Below, piece after piece: positions 1 to 6,027 of a DNA stretch of 6,027 bases (position 1 is its first letter; the number at the start of each line of letters is the position of its first letter). Both the position numbers and the translations under genes were made by a program. The notes under the pieces were generated by a model that was not told where the DNA came from, ran no database searches, and was given only the letters and a program-made list of their open reading frames with translations. The DNA comes from Bacteroidota bacterium (GTDB taxonomy: Bacteria > Bacteroidota > Bacteroidia > UBA7662): positions 1 to 6,027 of the forward strand of contig VGGT01000127.1 in the NCBI GenBank assembly GCA_016868485.1, written 5' to 3'.

Positions 1-202
1 GTGCGGGTGCAGGTTCCTCCACTACAGGGGGGGGCACCGGTGGTGCAACGGGCTCCTCCTTCAGCTCTTTGTTTCGGTCACGTCCACCCGATTTCCCGAA
101 AATCTTACGAAACAGCTGTGCTTCGGCCGGTGCCGTGCCCAGCAAGAGAAACAAAAAAACCAGCCCCATTATGGCCCGTCTATGCGGTGTTTTTTGATCC
201 AT
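1..202 (-). CDS. Exported protein of unknown function, N-terminal part only (runs off the left edge)
   Basis: Reading leftwards from the ATG at 202, the frame is open to the window edge (67 full codons). The N terminus is a clear signal peptide: basic residues (KTPHRR), a hydrophobic core (MGLVFLFLLLG at about 12-22), and an Ala-x-Ala type site (APAEA) that predicts cleavage before QLFRKIF. The mature part starts basic (residues about 30-48) and then becomes Pro/Val/Glu-rich (PVAPPVPPPVVEEP), like a flexible linker leading to a domain outside the window. I do not recognise the family. The gene follows secA on the same strand with no evident terminator or TAnnTTTG promoter between them, so read-through from secA is possible. 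The start is uncertain: an in-frame ATG at 283 would add 27 residues made largely of a heptad repeat before the signal peptide. I prefer 202 because it gives a normal-length signal peptide. A run of eight C (coding strand) lies at 27-34. Confidence 0.75.
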   Translation of the reverse strand, partial: MDQKTPHRRAIMGLVFLFLLLGTAPAEAQLFRKIFGKSGGRDRNKELKEEPVAPPVPPPVVEEPAPA

Positions 203-256
203 ATCTTGTGTTTTTTGTTTAATGTCTTGTGTTTTTTGTTTTGTATCTTGTGTTTT
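194..256 (-). repeat. 21-bp tandem repeat, three copies plus a partial fourth, A-rich on the minus strand
   Basis: The plus-strand word TCTTGTG recurs at 204, 225 and 246, exactly 21 bases apart, each copy followed by a T-run. A degenerate fourth copy reaches about position 185 (GGTGTTTTTTGATC). On the minus strand the units encode the heptads KTQDTKQ, KTQDIKQ and KTQDMDQ, then KTPH. Because 21 is a multiple of three, the frame is kept from the ATG at 283 into the exported protein. The ATG at 202 lies inside the third full copy. The array may be a translated N-terminal repeat, or an untranslated A-rich leader made by duplication of the start region. The other frame I read through the array is open too, so openness does not decide the matter. 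Confidence 0.9.
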
Positions 257-326
257 TAAATCACTGGGGTAGAATTTCGTCATATAAAGCGTTAGATCAG
301 AAATCTCCACAATGCTCATTCTGTGC

Positions 327-3300
327 CTACTCCTCACGACCGCAGCAGTGCTTAAATTTTTTGCCACTGCCACAGGGGCATTGATCATTTCTGCCCACTT
401 TCGGGCCCGCGATGATGGGCGACTGCACACGTGGTTCCTCGGGCAGATGGGCTTGTGCACCAGCTTGTCCGGCCCTCGAAGTCGATGAAGTGCTCGCTGT
501 TGAAGATGCGGTAGCGGTTGATGTACTGGTGTAGGAGGGATGACTCGCCTGAAGAGCCGGCCGAGCAGGTCGTGAAGCTGGTCGGTGCTCTTGAATTTGC
601 TCTGCATCCTGAACCGGAATACCGGCCTGGAACAACAAACCAACCGCCTCCGAATTGAGTTCACTCAGCATGGTCTCAAACAAATTGAACGATTCCATCT
701 TATAAATGACCAAGGGATCCTTTTGTTCATATACTGCATTTTGCACAGACTGCTTGAGCTCGTCCATATCGCGGAGATGGTTCTTCCAAATCTCATCGAT
801 GAGCTGAAGAACGACTGATTTCTCCAGCTCCGTAATGATCTCCTGTCCGTGGTTGCCCATCGCCCGCTTTAAATGAACACCAATTTGAACCCCACGATTG
901 CCCATCTGTATGGGAACGCCGATGTACTCGACGCGCTCCCCTTGTTCGCGGTGTACCGACTCCAAAACGGGCATAGCGATCTCCTTGAGCTTGCGGTTTC
1001 GTTCATCATAATGCGTCAGAACACCCTCGGCCATGCGCGCAACCGCCTCATCCTCCTTCATACGGACAAAATCAGTGCTGCTGAATGGAGGTTCCTGCTT
1101 AAAAACACGCATGGTATCGAGGTACAAGGACTCAAAATCGGCCGATTTGATGAAACGGCTCGCCAATTCTCCGGCAACATCTTCCATCATATGGCGCACA
1201 TCCATGCCAATCCGTTCGCCGTATAAGGCATGCCGCCTTTTCTTGTAAATCACCTCCCTTTGCGCGTTCATGACATCATCGTATTCGAGCAAGCGCTTGC
1301 GAATGCCGAAATTATTTTCCTCTACCTTTTTCTGGGCCCGTTCGATGGAGCGGGTAATCATGGCGTGTTGAATAACCTCTCCTTCCTGATACCCAAATCG
1401 GTCCATGATTTTTGAAATCCGGTCGGACCCGAACAAGCGCATCAGGTTATCCTCAAGCGAAACAAAAAACTGCGAACTCCCAGGATCGCCTTGCCGGCCT
1501 GCACGCCCCCGCAACTGCCGGTCGACCCGTCTCGATTCATGACGCTCGGTGCCCACGATGGCCAATCCACCCGCCTCCCGAACGCCTGGACCCAGCTTGA
1601 TGTCGGTACCCCGTCCCGCCATGTTGGTGGCAATGGTCACATTTCCCGCCAATCCCGCCTCCGCCACGATTTCGGCTTCTCGCTGGTGCTGCTTGGCATT
1701 GAGTACGTTGTGTTTGATTTTGCGCATGCTCAGCATTCGGCTCAGCAATTCAGAAATCTCCACGGAGGTGGTACCCACCAGCACAGGGCGTCCGGCTGCC
1801 ACCAATTCCTCCACTTGAGTAATGATGGCCTGATACTTTTCCCGAACTGTTTTATAGACCCGATCCTCTTCATCGCGCCGGATGATTGGGCGATTCGTGG
1901 GAATCACCACCACATCCAGCTTATAAATCTCCCACAACTCACCCGCCTCCGTTTCCGCTGTACCCGTCATACCCGCCAGTTTATGATACATCCGGAAATA
2001 GTTTTGCAAGGTGATGGTCGCAAAAGTTTGAGTGGCCGCTTCCACGCGAACATTTTCCTTCGCTTCAATCGCCTGATGCAAACCATCCGAATAGCGACGA
2101 CCATCGAGCACACGCCCCGTTTGCTCATCCACGATCTTCACTTTGTTTTGGTCGACTATATACTCTACATCGCGTTCAAACAGACAATAGGCCTTCAAAA
2201 GCTGATTGAGCGTGTGAATTCGCTCCGATTTTACCTGAAAATCGGACAGTAAGCGCGATTTTTGCTCGGCTTTTTCTCGGGCATCCAACGCAGACTTTTC
2301 GATCTCCGCCACTTCACTGCCCACATCAGGCATGATGAAAAACTGAGGATCTTCTCCACTCGCGGTAATCAGTTCGATGCCCTTTTCGGTGAGCTCGATG
2401 GTATTGTTCTTCTCGTCGATCGTAAAAAACAGGGGCTCATCGGCCTTGTGCATTTCCTTTTGCTGGTCCTGCATATAAAAAGCCTCCGTCTTTTGCAGCT
2501 GTGCCCTTATGCCCTGTTCACTCAAAAACTTGATCAACGCCTTATTCTTCGGCAACCCGCGGTAGGCACGGAACAAAGCCAATCCCCCTTCATCGGTTTG
2601 ACCCGCCGACAACAACCTGCGGGCATCGCTGAGGGCTGTGTTCACGAAACGCTTTTGGGCGTCGACGAGCCGTTCGATCCGGGGCTTCAGTTCCTGAAAC
2701 TCATGGATCTCTCCGCGCGGGGTCGGACCAGAAATAATAAGCGGGGTACGGGCATCGTCGATGAGCACAGAATCCACCTCATCCACCATAGCAAAATGGT
2801 GCTTACGCTGAACAAGCTCATCGGCAAACCGCACCATATTATCGCGCAGGTAGTCGAAACCAAACTCATTGTTGGTTCCGTAGGTGATATCGGCCCGATA
2901 CGCCTTTTTTCGTTCAGCCGAATTGGGGGTATGCAAATCGATGCAATCTACGGTGATGCCATGAAACTGAAAGAGCGGTCCGTTCCAAGCCGCATCACGC
3001 CGTGCCAAGTAATCATTGACCGTTACGATGTGCAAGCCCATCCCCGACAGCGCATTTAAATAGGCAGGCAGCGTTGAAACCAGGGTTTTGCCTTCACCAG
3101 TGGCCATCTCGGAAATTTTTCCTGAATGCAGCACCATGCCCCCAATCAACTGCACATCATAGTGCACCATATTCCACACCACCTCATTGCCCGCAGCACT
3201 CCATCGGTTGCGGTAAACCGCCTTATCGCCCTCAATCCGCACAAAATCTTTCGAAACCGCTAAGTCACGGTCCAACTCGGTGGCCTGAACGTGGATCTCT

Positions 3301-3689
3301 TCATGCGCTGTAAAGCGACGGGCTGTTTCCTTCACCACAGCAAATGCCTCGGGCAACAAATCATTCAAGACCTCCTCGAGCTGCTTATCGCGCGACTTCA
3401 CAAGCGCATCCAATTGCTCATAGGCCTGGGTTTTCTCTGCGGTCTGTTCGGGAGGAAAGGCATCCGCCTCAGTCCGAAGTTGCTCAATTTCCTCCTCCAT
3501 GTCCTTGAGCGCCTCTTTGATCCTCGAACGAAACTCGATCGTTTTGGCCCTCAGTGCGTCGTGATCGAGTTGCTTATACTCCTCAAACCAACGGTTAATT
3601 TCAGCCACCCGCGGCAGCAAGTCCTTAACATCCCGATCCGATTTCTTACCAAACAACGCGGTAATGATTTGCTGCAGAAAACCCGCCAT
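327..3689 (-). CDS. secA: Protein translocase subunit SecA (preprotein translocase ATPase)
   Basis: Complete gene of 1,120 residues. SecA is the ATP-driven motor that pushes unfolded preproteins through the SecYEG channel at the inner membrane. Visible landmarks (numbered from the ATG at 3689) are: Walker A MATGEGKT at 195-202; the DEVD Walker B at 303-306 followed by SVLIDDARTPLIISGP; TGTAETEAGEL at about 575-585; NMAGRGTDIKLG at about 689-700; the motif-VI region RQLRGRAGRQGDPGSSQFF at about 724-742; and a C-terminal zinc-binding motif CPCGSGKKFKHCC with Cys 1104, 1106, 1115 and 1116. It is longer than E. coli SecA (901 residues) through a charged insert near residues 60-105, another near 335-415 in the preprotein-crosslinking region, and a Ser/Thr/Ala/Pro-rich linker before the zinc motif. 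Such enlarged SecA proteins are typical of Bacteroidota. A GTG at 3698 is in frame, but it lies inside an SD-like AGGTGA, so ATG 3689 is the better start. No frameshift or missing motif is seen. Confidence 0.98.
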   Translation of the reverse strand: MAGFLQQIITALFGKKSDRDVKDLLPRVAEINRWFEEYKQLDHDALRAKTIEFRSRIKEALKDMEEEIEQLRTEADAFPPEQTAEKTQAYEQLDALVKSRDKQLEEVLNDLLPEAFAVVKETARRFTAHEEIHVQATELDRDLAVSKDFVRIEGDKAVYRNRWSAAGNEVVWNMVHYDVQLIGGMVLHSGKISEMATGEGKTLVSTLPAYLNALSGMGLHIVTVNDYLARRDAAWNGPLFQFHGITVDCIDLHTPNSAERKKAYRADITYGTNNEFGFDYLRDNMVRFADELVQRKHHFAMVDEVDSVLIDDARTPLIISGPTPRGEIHEFQELKPRIERLVDAQKRFVNTALSDARRLLSAGQTDEGGLALFRAYRGLPKNKALIKFLSEQGIRAQLQKTEAFYMQDQQKEMHKADEPLFFTIDEKNNTIELTEKGIELITASGEDPQFFIMPDVGSEVAEIEKSALDAREKAEQKSRLLSDFQVKSERIHTLNQLLKAYCLFERDVEYIVDQNKVKIVDEQTGRVLDGRRYSDGLHQAIEAKENVRVEAATQTFATITLQNYFRMYHKLAGMTGTAETEAGELWEIYKLDVVVIPTNRPIIRRDEEDRVYKTVREKYQAIITQVEELVAAGRPVLVGTTSVEISELLSRMLSMRKIKHNVLNAKQHQREAEIVAEAGLAGNVTIATNMAGRGTDIKLGPGVREAGGLAIVGTERHESRRVDRQLRGRAGRQGDPGSSQFFVSLEDNLMRLFGSDRISKIMDRFGYQEGEVIQHAMITRSIERAQKKVEENNFGIRKRLLEYDDVMNAQREVIYKKRRHALYGERIGMDVRHMMEDVAGELASRFIKSADFESLYLDTMRVFKQEPPFSSTDFVRMKEDEAVARMAEGVLTHYDERNRKLKEIAMPVLESVHREQGERVEYIGVPIQMGNRGVQIGVHLKRAMGNHGQEIITELEKSVVLQLIDEIWKNHLRDMDELKQSVQNAVYEQKDPLVIYKMESFNLFETMLSELNSEAVGLLFQAGIPVQDAEQIQEHRPASRPARPALQASHPSYTSTSTATASSTASTSSTSRAGQAGAQAHLPEEPRVQSPIIAGPKVGRNDQCPCGSGKKFKHCCGREE

Positions 3690-3694
3690 AAGAT

Positions 3695-3700
3695 TCACCT
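3695..3700 (-). promoter_or_regulatory. Probable ribosome binding site of secA, decides the start
   Basis: The minus strand reads AGGTGA, five bases, then ATG (3689). This is a good Shine-Dalgarno match at normal spacing. It includes the competing GTG (3696-3698) that would start the protein three residues earlier as MNLM. With the site used for ribosome binding, MAGFLQQ is the expected N terminus. Bacteroidota often start without a Shine-Dalgarno site, so the match is supportive and not proof. Confidence 0.5.
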
Positions 3701-3713
3701 ATTTAATAGAGTG

Positions 3714-3721
3714 CAAAGTTA
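3714..3721 (-). promoter_or_regulatory. secA promoter, Bacteroidota -7 element
   Basis: The minus strand reads TAACTTTG, a perfect match to the Bacteroidota primary sigma -7 consensus TAnnTTTG. Transcription would start about five bases downstream, near 3707-3710, leaving a leader of roughly 20 bases before the ATG at 3689. That short leader also argues against the GTG at 3698. No clear -33 TTTG is found 19-21 bases upstream (about 3742-3745), so the call rests on the -7 element and its position. Confidence 0.65.
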
Positions 3722-3744
3722 CACATAAGAAGGCTCCCCGGCCT

Positions 3745-3752
3745 TATATTTG
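3745..3752 (+). promoter_or_regulatory. Promoter of the riboswitch and receptor transcript, Bacteroidota -7 element
   Basis: TATATTTG matches TAnnTTTG perfectly. It ends four bases before the first base of riboswitch helix P1 (3757), so the RNA would begin at or within a few bases of the aptamer itself. The expected -33 position (about 3720-3725) has no convincing TTTG and overlaps the -7 element of the divergent secA promoter. Confidence 0.7.
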
Positions 3753-3756
3753 CCGT

Positions 3757-3830
3757 GTCTTAGGGGTGCCCTTCGGGGCTGAGATTATACCCATTGAACC
3801 TGATCAGGGTCATGCCTGCGAAGGGAAGAT
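3757..3830 (+). promoter_or_regulatory. TPP riboswitch (THI element) aptamer
   Basis: All conserved blocks of the thiamine pyrophosphate aptamer are present and in order: GGGGTGCC (3763-3770), CTGAGA (3779-3784), ACCC (3789-3792), ACCTGATC (3798-3805), ATGCC (3812-3816) and GCGAAGGGAAG (3818-3828). The helices can be drawn by hand. P1 pairs 3757-3761 with 3826-3830. P2 pairs GGGT 3764-3767 with ACCC 3789-3792. P3 is a minimal GCCC-TTCG-GGGC hairpin (3768-3779). P4 pairs CCT 3799-3801 with AGG 3822-3824. P5 pairs CAGG 3805-3808 with CCTG 3815-3818. P5 has CAGG/CCTG where the E. coli thiC aptamer has CTGG/CCAG, a compensatory change that supports the fold. It lies directly upstream of a TonB-dependent receptor on the same strand, so binding of TPP is expected to lower the receptor's expression. 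Confidence 0.97.
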
Positions 3831-3862
3831 GTTATCCATTGTTGCTTGTCGGCCCCTGCCAA

Positions 3863-3885
3863 GCATTTGTTCAACCCACAAATGC
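3863..3885 (+). promoter_or_regulatory. Leader hairpin before the receptor start, possible riboswitch expression platform
   Basis: GCATTTGT (3863-3870) and ACAAATGC (3878-3885) form a perfect 8-bp stem with a 7-base loop TCAACCC, ending three bases before the ATG at 3889. No T-run follows, so it does not look like an intrinsic terminator. Control of translation start is more likely. Upstream, CCCCT at 3853-3857 can pair with AGGGG at 3762-3766 in the aptamer, and GCCCC occurs at both 3852-3856 and 3884-3888 with GGGGC available at 3775-3779. Alternative pairings linking the aptamer to the start region are therefore possible. The regulatory role is inferred; only the complementarity is seen. 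Confidence 0.45.
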
Positions 3886-3888
3886 CCC

Positions 3889-6027
3889 ATGGCCGTGCGC
3901 ATTCTATTCATTCCAATCCCCAGCCTACCCCTTTTAGCGGTCTTTTTATGCAGCTGCATGACCGTTTTGCACGCTAAAAACCCTGTTACCGGAAAACTCA
4001 TCGACCAGCAGCAAGGAAAACCCATTGCCGCGGCAACGGTGGTACACGAACCCCGCCAGGCGTTTGTTCTCACCGACAGTTTGGGCCAATTCACCCTATC
4101 GAACCCCGGTCTTGGCCTTCGCATGCATCTGCGCATCAGTCACCTCGCCTATCAGCCCATCGACACCATCATCACCTTAGACGAAGCGGCTTCAACCCCG
4201 CTTGTTTTCTATATGGCTCCCCGCATTCAGGAGCTCATGGAAGTATCGGTGATGCCCTTCCCAGCCCAAGAGCGCACACCCATCGCCTTCACCCGCATCA
4301 CGGCCAAAGACCTGCAGCCCGGAAATCTGGGGCAAGATTTGCCCATCTTGTTGCAGCAATCGATCGGGCTGGTGTCGCATTCCGACGCAGGTGCGGGTGT
4401 GGGTTATACGGGAATGCGCATCAGGGGTTCTGATGGCACCCGAATCAACGTTACCCTCAACGGCGTACCGGTGAATGATGCAGAATCTCAAGGGGTTTTC
4501 TGGGTGAACATGCCCGATTTGGCGGGTTCGGTCAACGAAATTCAGATCCAAAGGGGCGTTGGCACCAGTACAAGCGGTACCGGAGCCTTTGGGGGCAGCG
4601 TTCACATCAACACACAACTTTCAAGCGATACGGCAGGGGTGCGGATGAATCTGAGTGGGGGGTCGTTTGGCACGCTCCGGCAGTCGATTGCCATGAGCAG
4701 CGGAGCCCTCGACGGGGGCTGGCAGTTCGGCGGACGCCTGAGCAGAATCCGGAGCGATGGTTACATTGAGCGATCGGGTGCGGAATTGAGCAGTTTGGCC
4801 GTTGGCGCGCGGCGCAAGGGGCAGCGCAGCCGGCTTGATTTGAATGCGATTCAAGGACAAGAACGCACCAATCAGGCTTGGTATGGGGTGCCGCAGGATT
4901 CCTTGGCGGCACGACGGACCTATAATCCGGCAGGGGCCTATGTTGATGCACAAGGCAACCCAACCTACCACCCCGATGAGGTCGACAACTACCGTCAAGA
5001 TCACTATCAAGGTATATATGAATGGCAGGCACGACCCCACTGGGCCCTCAAAGGCACCGCTTTCTACACCCGGGGAAAGGGCTACTACGAACAATATCGC
5101 GTCGATGAAACCTACGAACGCTACGGGTTGATGCCCAGTGTTGTGGGCGGCGATACCCTGTTGAGCACCGATATGATCAGGCGTCGTTGGCTCGATAATC
5201 ATTTTTATGGGGGAATATTACAAACGGAGTGGAAAGATGGACCGTGGAACATCCAATCGGGCGGTGGTTGGTATGGGTATAGAGGTGCCCATTTTGGTGA
5301 AGTGGTTTGGGCCCGAATGTCTCCCGCCCAACCTCTGCCCAGCCGCTACTATGAAAACGATGGCCTTAAGACAGAATATCATCTATATACCCGTGCAGAA
5401 TGGGCGTTCCGATCGAATGGGCATCTTTTTGGTGACCTCCAATACAGATCCGTTGATTATCGATTTGAAGGACTAAACAACCAGAACCAGGCGGTTAACC
5501 AAACGGCTCCGTTTCGGTTTTTCAACCCCAAGGCGGGCGTCAACTGGCAACCCAGTCCACGCCTTCGGTGGTTTGCTTCGGTGGCCGTGGGTCACCGAGA
5601 GCCCGTTCGCGACGACCTAACTGCTTCAACCCCAGAAAGTCGTCCGGGCGCCGAAAAACTCACCGACTGGGAGATGGGCATCAGCTGGAAGGGACGAAAT
5701 ACGCGCTGGGACCTTCAATCCTATTATATGGTGTATCGCGATCAATTGGTATTGAACGGACAAATCAATGATGTGGGCGCTTATGTGCGGGTGAATGTGC
5801 CCGAAAGCTATCGTTTGGGGGTGGAAATGTCGTGGTCGACCCAAATACACCCAAAATTGGCATGGACCGCCAATCTTTGCCTTTCACAAAATCGGGTGCG
5901 CAACTATACCGAGTATTTTGATCTCTACGATGCCCAATTCAATTATTTGGGCAATGTTCGCGGACAAACGCAAGCAGTCGCGCCCATTTCTTTTTCGCCC
6001 GGCATCACTTCGGGTTCTACCCTCAGT
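3889..6027 (+). CDS. TonB-dependent outer-membrane receptor under TPP riboswitch control, probable thiamine-related uptake (3' end missing)
   Basis: The frame from the ATG at 3889 stays open to the right edge (713 codons, no stop), so the last part of the barrel is missing. Residues 1-29 look like a signal peptide (basic start MAVR, hydrophobic core, likely cut after LHA). Residues about 32-110 resemble the carboxypeptidase-D-like N-terminal domain common in Bacteroidota receptors (VTGKLIDQQQGKPIAAATV, TDSLGQFTL). Residues about 130-242 are the plug domain, with LPILLQQSIGLV, GYTGMRIRGSDGTRINVTLN, NDAESQGVFWVNMPD and IQIQRGVGTSTSGTGAFGG. From about 250 on come aromatic-rich alternating strands of a beta barrel. 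These receptors use TonB and ExbBD energy to bring scarce ligands into the periplasm. The TPP riboswitch points to thiamine or a derivative, a link already described for Bacteroidota receptors; the barrel itself does not show the ligand. An in-frame ATG at 3829 would add 20 residues before the signal peptide but overlaps riboswitch helix P1, so 3889 is preferred. No Shine-Dalgarno site precedes it. Confidence 0.95.
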   Translation, partial: MAVRILFIPIPSLPLLAVFLCSCMTVLHAKNPVTGKLIDQQQGKPIAAATVVHEPRQAFVLTDSLGQFTLSNPGLGLRMHLRISHLAYQPIDTIITLDEAASTPLVFYMAPRIQELMEVSVMPFPAQERTPIAFTRITAKDLQPGNLGQDLPILLQQSIGLVSHSDAGAGVGYTGMRIRGSDGTRINVTLNGVPVNDAESQGVFWVNMPDLAGSVNEIQIQRGVGTSTSGTGAFGGSVHINTQLSSDTAGVRMNLSGGSFGTLRQSIAMSSGALDGGWQFGGRLSRIRSDGYIERSGAELSSLAVGARRKGQRSRLDLNAIQGQERTNQAWYGVPQDSLAARRTYNPAGAYVDAQGNPTYHPDEVDNYRQDHYQGIYEWQARPHWALKGTAFYTRGKGYYEQYRVDETYERYGLMPSVVGGDTLLSTDMIRRRWLDNHFYGGILQTEWKDGPWNIQSGGGWYGYRGAHFGEVVWARMSPAQPLPSRYYENDGLKTEYHLYTRAEWAFRSNGHLFGDLQYRSVDYRFEGLNNQNQAVNQTAPFRFFNPKAGVNWQPSPRLRWFASVAVGHREPVRDDLTASTPESRPGAEKLTDWEMGISWKGRNTRWDLQSYYMVYRDQLVLNGQINDVGAYVRVNVPESYRLGVEMSWSTQIHPKLAWTANLCLSQNRVRNYTEYFDLYDAQFNYLGNVRGQTQAVAPISFSPGITSGSTLS

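Noticed and set aside
94..120. Resemblance between FRKIFGKSGGRDRNKELK in the left-edge protein and the SecA N terminus (TALFGKKSDRDVKDLL)
   Set aside because: The match is short, in basic low-information sequence, and on the other side of a signal peptide cleavage site. Chance similarity is the simpler explanation than a partial duplication of secA.
1..222. Plus-strand open frame of 73 codons at the left edge
   Set aside because: It overlaps the minus-strand exported protein with its clear signal peptide, and its own translation is Pro/Val/Phe-rich without any signature.
292..303. Inverted repeat AGAT-ATCT after the secA stop as a terminator
   Set aside because: The arms are only four A/T-rich pairs with no T-run on the minus strand, too weak to call.
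1491..3059. Two long plus-strand open frames (1491-2252, 253 codons; 2262-3059, 265 codons) opposite secA
   Set aside because: They lie in the exact codon-aligned antisense frame of secA, where stops arise only opposite TTA, CTA and TCA codons. These are uncommon in this secA, so long open frames are expected. The translations have no domain signature and secA is unmistakable on the other strand.
3863..3888. Intrinsic terminator in the riboswitch leader
   Set aside because: The 8-bp stem is not GC-rich and no T-run follows it, so termination is unlikely.
3889..3975. Lipoprotein signal (LCSC in the receptor's signal peptide)
   Set aside because: The residues before Cys do not fit a lipobox well. 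The hydrophobic stretch continues to a normal signal peptidase I site at LHA, and beta-barrel receptors are not lipoproteins.
3882..3977. ATG at 3882 as the receptor start
   Set aside because: It is in a different frame and meets a TAA after 31 codons. The ATG at 3889 gives a signal peptide and the full receptor frame. A tiny leader peptide here cannot be excluded but has no support.
4621..5202. Minus-strand open frame of 193 codons opposite the receptor
   Set aside because: It is the codon-aligned antisense of the TonB-dependent receptor, has no recognisable motif and no promoter, and the plus strand carries clear plug and barrel sequence.

Overview
The window most likely comes from a member of the Bacteroidota. 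Four things point there: a SecA of about 1,120 residues with the large inserts typical of that phylum; a TonB-dependent outer-membrane receptor that opens with a carboxypeptidase-D-like domain; two perfect matches to the Bacteroidota -7 promoter element TAnnTTTG; and a receptor start with no Shine-Dalgarno site. Genus cannot be told from the sequence alone.

Layout, left to right. Positions 1-202 (minus strand) hold the first 67 codons of an unrecognised exported protein: a signal peptide, then a basic and Pro/Glu-rich stretch, running off the left edge. Just upstream of its start lies an A-rich tandem repeat of exactly 21 bp (about 194-256). It is in frame and open to another ATG at 283, so the true start is uncertain. 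Positions 327-3689 (minus) hold a complete secA, the ATPase motor of the Sec protein-export pathway. Positions 3690-3756 are a compact divergent promoter region with one -7 element for each direction. Positions 3757-3830 are a textbook TPP (thiamine pyrophosphate) riboswitch aptamer on the plus strand. It is followed by a leader with a perfect 8-bp hairpin ending three bases before the ATG at 3889. From 3889 to the right edge runs a TonB-dependent receptor (713 codons seen, 3' end missing).

How the parts fit. The riboswitch makes the receptor a strong candidate for uptake of thiamine or a thiamine-related compound across the outer membrane, shut down when TPP is plentiful. secA is transcribed the other way as housekeeping. 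The receptor and the left-edge protein both carry signal peptides and so should be SecA-dependent export clients, but that is a general link and not evidence of a dedicated system. I see no mobile element, CRISPR array, tRNA, rRNA or defence system. The points that most repay a second look are the 21-bp repeat and start ambiguity at the left edge, and the compact divergent promoter and riboswitch arrangement.
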